From Nostoc piscinale CENA21 (GTDB taxonomy: Bacteria > Cyanobacteriota > Cyanobacteriia > Cyanobacteriales > Nostocaceae): a stretch of DNA of 64,000 nucleotides. The notes beneath the pieces are model-generated. The model saw only the letters and a list, made by a program, of their open reading frames with translations. It did no database searches and had not been told where the DNA came from. Position numbers and translations under genes: made by a program. This document shows, piece after piece, positions 60,001-64,000 of the stretch (within the stretch, counting starts at the first letter, position 1; every line of letters begins with the position of its first letter). The stretch covers positions 5,829,525 through 5,893,524 of the forward strand of contig NZ_CP012036.1 of the NCBI RefSeq assembly GCF_001298445.1, written 5' to 3'.

Positions 60001-62144
60001 ATATAGCGTAGTTCTTGATCTAAAAAGCAAACAGCCACAGGTGCGCCTGCTAACAGTGCATCTAACAGTGCTAGAGATTCGGCATAATTGATTAACGCTT
60101 GATGATTATCGCGATAAAGTTGGGCATTTTCCACTGCTAAGGCAGCGCGATAAGCTACATCTGTGGCTAAGTTTAAATCAGTTTCATCGTAGCAACGATT
60201 TGATTGGGCGATCGCAAAGGTAATACAACCCAAAACTCGTTTGTGGGCGATTAACGGCACCACCATTGCCGACTTAGCCCCTAGCTGACGGATAATTTCT
60301 AAATGTTCAGCGTTTTGCGTTGAGGCAACTAACATCTGCTCAGTAACTTGAGAGATTAATTCTGGTTTGCCTGTTTGCAGTACTCTAGCGATCGGATGTA
60401 TACCTGACAAATTCGGCACATACTTTTGGAGTTGTTGCGCTAACTCTGCCTGGGAAGGATCTGCATAAGCCACAGGTAAACGCCGCAGTGAACCATCATC
60501 CGTCAAAATCTCCACACTACACCAGTCAGCTAATTGTGGTACAGATATTTTGGCAATTTGCTGTAAAGTTTCCTCATAATCTAATGAGGTAGAAAGTAAA
60601 CTACTAATTTCCGCAATATAACGCAGTTGCTCTTCCGCTTGCTTACGTTCTTTAATATCAATAACAAAAAAAGCGCCTCTATCTGAAGTTTCCTCAAAAT
60701 GACTGCTACCGATTAACACTGGTAGGCGAGTACCATCTTTGCGGATATATTCTTTTTCATAAGGAATCGAAAAGGAGCTGTGTTGAAGTTGTATTAGTGC
60801 TTGTTCATCAAGTGGGAGATACTCAGCAGGTGTCAAATTTCGCCAGTCCAATTCTCCATTAACTAAATCTTCGTGGCTGTAACCTAACATATTCAGCAAC
60901 GCATCATTAGCATCTGTGATTTTGCCATCTCTTTCCCAAAAGCCAATCCCAATCATATTGGACTCAACCACACTGCGAAACTTGGCTTCGCTGTCTCGTA
61001 ATGCTTGTTCAGCTTGTTTGAGTGGTGTGATATCAAAACCAGTGACTCCCACTCCCAGCAATTTTCCATCGGGTAAGCTAACGGGATAGTAGCTGACTAA
61101 ACTTTGCCGATACACCCCAGACGGATAAGTTTCACCGCTAATTTCTTGATTCAGTAATGGTTGGCGCGTTTGCATCACTTGCTGAAAAACAGGCTCTAAT
61201 TGCCCCGCCCATTCTGGTAAGATTTCTTGTAAAGTGCGACCAATATGTTGGCTCACAGGTATACCATTGATAGCTGCTAACGCTTCATTAACATACACAT
61301 AGCGTAATTCGGTATCAAGAAATGCCAGTGCTATGGGAGAAGTAGTTAACCAAGTGTTCAGTAAAGCTAAAGATTCTTCTTTTTTTTGGAGGGCTTGCTG
61401 AAGTGTGCTTTGTAAATTGGCTTTTTCTAGTTCTGTTTGCTTGCGTTCTGTAATATTTACGCCTACACAAGTTACACCACCTTCACCACCTGTAAGGGGT
61501 TCCACTAGCAAGTCATAGTAAATCACTTCTTCCCCAAGACTCAGACAAACTTCCTCACGGGTGGACACACCTTGTTCTACCGCGTGGCGTTTAATTTTCA
61601 TCAATTGTTGTGCTATTACCGTCGGGAACAGTTCATAGTCTGTTCTGCCCAACACGGCTGCAACTGTGTCTATACCCTGTAGATTATGAACCCATTGATA
61701 ACGGAAATCGCGGTCTTGCTGAAACACCACAATATCTGAATTACTCAGGGCGACGCGAAATCTTTCCTCACTAATTTTTAGTTTCTGGAGATTAATTTCT
61801 GCTTTACGTTTAGCGTGCCTTAATTCTTCAGACAGAAAACTAACTAGTAATCCCTGTACAGCAAATAACAGTATTTTTATACCATTAGATAAACTTAACC
61901 CGACTGTGTAATGCTGGGAAAGAAAAAAGTAATCGCTCAATATTGCTGACAAGAAGGTTGCTAACAGTCCTGATTTCAAACCACCATACCAAGCACTCAC
62001 CATTACTGCACTAAAAAATAGTAGGAATGGCGTTCCCTTCATATCTAATATAGGGTCAAGCAAGAGCATAATTACTAGTGCTGTGGCGACAATTACCACC
62101 ACAAAGCCATAACGTAGTAAATGCGAATAATGAATGTAGGGCAT
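57099..62144 (-). CDS. Giant multi-sensor hybrid histidine kinase
   Basis: About 1681 residues. An N-terminal membrane domain of four helices (about 10-105, DUF4118/KdpD-like: GTPFLLFFSAVMVSAWYGGL) is followed by about five PAS domains and three GAF domains in the order PAS-PAS-PAS-GAF-PAS-PAS-GAF-GAF. HisKA with the phospho-His in FLAVLSHELRTPLNPIL (about 1310), HATPase (WNLVSNAVKFTPSAGRVELR; GGLGLGLAIVRHLVELHGG) and a C-terminal receiver with Asp in LLSDIGMPIMDG (about 1605) complete it. Several PAS units look internally duplicated. The frame opens at TTG 62162; ATG 62144 is preferred. No regulator is adjacent. Confidence 0.9.
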   Translation of the reverse strand: MPYIHYSHLLRYGFVVVIVATALVIMLLLDPILDMKGTPFLLFFSAVMVSAWYGGLKSGLLATFLSAILSDYFFLSQHYTVGLSLSNGIKILLFAVQGLLVSFLSEELRHAKRKAEINLQKLKISEERFRVALSNSDIVVFQQDRDFRYQWVHNLQGIDTVAAVLGRTDYELFPTVIAQQLMKIKRHAVEQGVSTREEVCLSLGEEVIYYDLLVEPLTGGEGGVTCVGVNITERKQTELEKANLQSTLQQALQKKEESLALLNTWLTTSPIALAFLDTELRYVYVNEALAAINGIPVSQHIGRTLQEILPEWAGQLEPVFQQVMQTRQPLLNQEISGETYPSGVYRQSLVSYYPVSLPDGKLLGVGVTGFDITPLKQAEQALRDSEAKFRSVVESNMIGIGFWERDGKITDANDALLNMLGYSHEDLVNGELDWRNLTPAEYLPLDEQALIQLQHSSFSIPYEKEYIRKDGTRLPVLIGSSHFEETSDRGAFFVIDIKERKQAEEQLRYIAEISSLLSTSLDYEETLQQIAKISVPQLADWCSVEILTDDGSLRRLPVAYADPSQAELAQQLQKYVPNLSGIHPIARVLQTGKPELISQVTEQMLVASTQNAEHLEIIRQLGAKSAMVVPLIAHKRVLGCITFAIAQSNRCYDETDLNLATDVAYRAALAVENAQLYRDNHQALINYAESLALLDALLAGAPVAVCFLDQELRYIRINQVLADINGFPVEAHLGRKFNEMFPRMAARFEAQLQQVLETGEPLLNVEISGQVPGKPGMYGYWLGNYYPVRNALDETVGIGIIFSDVTATKVAEIALRESESRFRAMFNQAAVGIALVALNGRFLQVNPALCDITGYSQAELMQMNFQDITHPDDLADDLAQAGRVLAKEIHGYSLEKRYIRKDGSPIWVNLTSSAVWDIHGQAKYAVGIIEDISERKQAELAQNFLVEASSLLAASLDYKVTLHNVANLVVPTLADWCVVDVLGEDYTIQQIAMIAAIPAKHEILTELRRRYPPKYENNSPFRETLLRGESVFYPELPPQILAEMAEDEEHLQLLQSLGMGSLIIIPLHLRGEVFGVISLVRGTSSCAYNSADLALAEDLAHRAAAAIDNARLYQKTQQAKQAAELAVSRTVRLQRITAALSEAITPQQVADVVVNQGIAALGASAGSVSLLVEHGSYLKVVQATGYPESVLEGWKSFPVTAAAPLAETVRTGKAIFLESPAALAANYPHLAELPSVTGNSAFACVPLSVEKQVIGALGWSFATTQTFSEADQGFMLTLGQQCGQAIARAQLYEAERLARSEAETANRIKDEFLAVLSHELRTPLNPILGWAKLLRTRRNDEATIVRALETIERNAKLQAQLIEDLLDVSRILRGKLSLHIRTVDLNSTITAALETVRLAAEAKSIQLQTSLPQHNVEVMGDGDRLQQIVWNLVSNAVKFTPSAGRVELRLEQVGMEAQIQVIDNGKGITPEFLPYVFEYFRQADGKTTRVFGGLGLGLAIVRHLVELHGGIVWAESPGEGQGATFTVRLPLHKSADSLVLNPETAQMDLATQDSLLAGVRILFVDDQADVLEFFTFALEQYGAEVTAVASAAEALETLVQLQPDILLSDIGMPIMDGYMLLRQIRQLPSEQGGQIPAIALTAYAGEIDYKQAMAAGFQRHIPKPVDPVDLAIAIAKLIRRK

Positions 62145-62725
62145 GAAAACAATTGCAAACAACCAAAACTTGTGGCGGAGGGCTATACATACCCTAAGCT
62201 AGTTTGCAATTTTTGGACATTTATCTAGAGACAGATCCTTTATTTAGAAGAAAAAAACGTCTTTCGCTAGTAGTCAATTTTTCAAAAATGTTGTATGTAT
62301 ATCTAAATGAAATAAATAAAATTGTAATATTATGATATTTTACTTACATTAATTTGGTAAGTTTAAACAAACGCATTCTTCTACATTTATGAAGAAGAAT
62401 TCAGAAATCAGAATTCAGTATGAATTATAGATAACTGGGTGATGAATCTTGGTGAAAAACCTCGTCCCTCGTGGGCGAAATCAAAATAAAACCTTCTTCA
62501 TTTAAACTCCATCCCTTTACGGGTGGAGAATTCTGAATTTTGTCTTCTGACTCCTTTTTATCTTAAATTCTAGCAATATTAAATAATTTATCAACAGTTT
62601 GCTTGCTATGAGATGTAAAATCTTGCTGGAGCAAAATCAATTTGTCGCTGATTTTTGATTACCTAATTCTAGATGATTTCTATTTTGAGATACTTGCTCT
62701 TATTGCTGATTACGAAATTTAAACA
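62145..62725. other. Intergenic region with a miniature element
   Basis: 580 bases between the kinase start and the bioF end. 62,394-62,553 resembles the miniature element at 5485: a left end GAATTCAGAAATCAGAATTC and a right end GAATTCTGAATTTTGTCTTC with CTGACTCC, in inverted orientation, with a hairpin-rich middle. The stretch 62,163-62,390 is AT-rich and should hold the kinase promoter. Nothing else is supported. Confidence 0.5.
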
Positions 62726-63898
62726 TCAAACCAAATTCCGATTTTTCAAGGCTGCGATTAACGCTTCTATATGCTTTGTTTGATGGGTAGCCATAACAGA
62801 AATTCTAATGCGACTGGTTGGGACAGTGGGTGGACGAATTGCCGGGGCAAAAATACCTGCATCTTTGAGTTGCTTACCAACCTGGAGTGCATCAGTAGGA
62901 CTAGGTAATTGAAAACAAAGTATGGGTGATTCTGTTGGTAATAACTTCAGTTGGGGTAATTGCTGCTGCATAAGATTTTTTAGGTAATCGACATTGTCCC
63001 ACAATTGCGTTCGCCGTTGGGGCTCTTGTTGGACAATGTAAATTGCGGCTAAGGCTGCGGCTGTATCCGCTGGGGAAAGTCCGGTGGTGTAAATCCAAGT
63101 CGGGGCGCGATTGCGTAAAAAATCAATTAAGTGAGCATCGCCAGCAACATAACCGCCTAAACTACCTAAAGCTTTGCTTAAAGTGCCAATTTGAATCAAT
63201 TGCTTGCCAGTACAGCCAAAAAATTCTACACACCCAGCGCCAGTTTGACCCATTACTCCAGTTGCGTGAGCTTCATCAACTAGTAGCATACAGTTAAATT
63301 CTTCAGCTATGGCTAACAATGTTGGCAAAGGGCATAAATCCCCATCCATACTAAAGACGCTATCGGTAATGATTAAACAGCGACGGTAGTTTTGCCGTTG
63401 TTGGCTGAGTTGAGTTTTTAACGCCAAAATATCACAGTGGGGATATTCTCTGATGGTTGCCCCACTAAGAATGGCACCGTTTTTCAGGCTGGAATGATTG
63501 TACTGGTCAGAGAGAATTAAATCGCGTTTCCCAACGACAGCTGCGATCGCTCCCAAGTTTGCCAGATATCCTGAACTAAAGACAATCGCATCTTCGGTTT
63601 GTTTCAGGGATGCGATCGCTTTTTCTAAATCTCTGTGTAATTGTCGATGCCCACTGAGTAAGCGAGAACCTGTACTACCAGTCCCCAATTCTCTAGTAGC
63701 GGCTGTAGCAGCAGCGATTAATCTTTCATCCCCAGCCAAGCCCAAATAATCATTACTGGCAAAATTAATCACCTCTTGCCCCGCCAAAACCACCGTCGCA
63801 CCAGGGCGATCGCTTAAAGTTTGTACTTTACGATACCAGTCCGCCCGATGGATGGTTGCTAATGATTCTTCTATCCAAGCATAAGGGTCTGGTGTCAT
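62726..63898 (-). CDS. bioF: 8-amino-7-oxononanoate synthase BioF
   Basis: 390 residues. A PLP-dependent alpha-oxoamine synthase: VINFASNDYLGLAGDERLIA, STGSRLLSGHRQLHRDLEKA, LLVDEAHATGVMGQTGAGCV, and the PLP-binding Lys in GTLSKALGSLGGYVAG (about 240). It condenses pimeloyl-ACP with alanine in biotin synthesis. Length is normal. GGAAG precedes ATG 63898. No other bio gene is in the window. Confidence 0.9.
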   Translation of the reverse strand: MTPDPYAWIEESLATIHRADWYRKVQTLSDRPGATVVLAGQEVINFASNDYLGLAGDERLIAAATAATRELGTGSTGSRLLSGHRQLHRDLEKAIASLKQTEDAIVFSSGYLANLGAIAAVVGKRDLILSDQYNHSSLKNGAILSGATIREYPHCDILALKTQLSQQRQNYRRCLIITDSVFSMDGDLCPLPTLLAIAEEFNCMLLVDEAHATGVMGQTGAGCVEFFGCTGKQLIQIGTLSKALGSLGGYVAGDAHLIDFLRNRAPTWIYTTGLSPADTAAALAAIYIVQQEPQRRTQLWDNVDYLKNLMQQQLPQLKLLPTESPILCFQLPSPTDALQVGKQLKDAGIFAPAIRPPTVPTSRIRISVMATHQTKHIEALIAALKNRNLV

Positions 63899-64000
63899 AA
63901 AGGACTTCCAATTACAAAGATAATACTATCACTGTGTAGGCAGGGGGCGGGGAGCAGGGAGCAGGGGGACAAGGAAGACAAGGGGGACAAAGGAAATAAG
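63899..64000. repeat. Interspersed repeat at the window end
   Basis: GGCAGGGGGCGGGGAGCAGG and GGGGGACAAGGAAGACAAGG follow each other (63,940-63,990), the same purine-rich family as at 52,921, 55,686 and 57,001. The repeat may continue beyond the window. Confidence 0.5.

Overview
The window comes from a filamentous, probably heterocystous cyanobacterium (Nostocales: Nostoc, Anabaena or Calothrix-like). HIP1 octamers (GCGATCGC) run through both halves. Several families are typical of this group: a cyAbrB regulator, Psb30, a Tab2-like protein, a fibrillin and a CyaB-type GAF-GAF-PAS adenylate cyclase. Short interspersed intergenic repeats (GAATTCAGGAGTCAG, GTCAAAAGTCAATAG and GACAAGGTAGACAAGG types) are dense, as is usual in Nostocales.

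Positions 1-17,718 look like a plasmid, or an integrated plasmid or conjugative element. The left part carries an atypical LuxR-type response regulator, a four-gene minus-strand operon with two ParA-like ATPases, an Rpn/PD-(D/E)XK nuclease, a small gene broken by a 162-bp miniature element, a large primase-polymerase-like replication protein with a repeat-rich upstream region, and a ParB-like protein. The right part carries a stand-alone IS630-type helix-turn-helix protein, three unknown membrane or zinc-binding proteins, and a tRNA-like gene with an apparent UUA anticodon. It ends with a minus-strand block that reads M23 peptidase (truncated), lambda-endolysin-like GH104 muramidase, soluble FtsK/SpoIIIE translocase, RusA-like resolvase and small P-loop ATPase. 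I read that block as a possible FtsK-driven DNA-transfer module. No integrase, relaxase or VirB4 is visible in the window.

An IS630-family element with TA target duplications (17,719-18,856) separates this region from the rest. The M23 gene is cut at the IS and does not resume beyond it, so the IS marks a rearrangement junction.

Positions 18,859-64,000 are ordinary chromosomal content. In order: a receiver plus hybrid histidine kinase pair; a class 3 lipase downstream of a FAAL-ACP-thioesterase; a response-regulator pseudogene; fibrillin, pyrR, cbiB, Rrf2 and cyAbrB; a ClC protein; a GT39 transferase; a large unknown membrane protein; a ferritin-like protein; Tab2; PmbA; a methyltransferase; recJ; psb30 (44 aa); YkgJ; a TetR and GT1 divergent pair with a palindromic operator; two half-size UPF0016 proteins; a DUF2808 protein; a CyaB-like cyclase; a 17-Cys copper-storage protein; a MacA/MacB-like adaptor and permease; a 1,681-residue hybrid kinase; and bioF.

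Four chromosomal genes (cyAbrB, the methyltransferase, a four-helix membrane protein and DUF2808) each need one base added or removed in a homopolymer to restore a full frame. The IS630 transposase has three such sites. Either the assembly has homopolymer errors or these genes are decaying or use slippage. Several reading frames below are therefore described as frameshifted.
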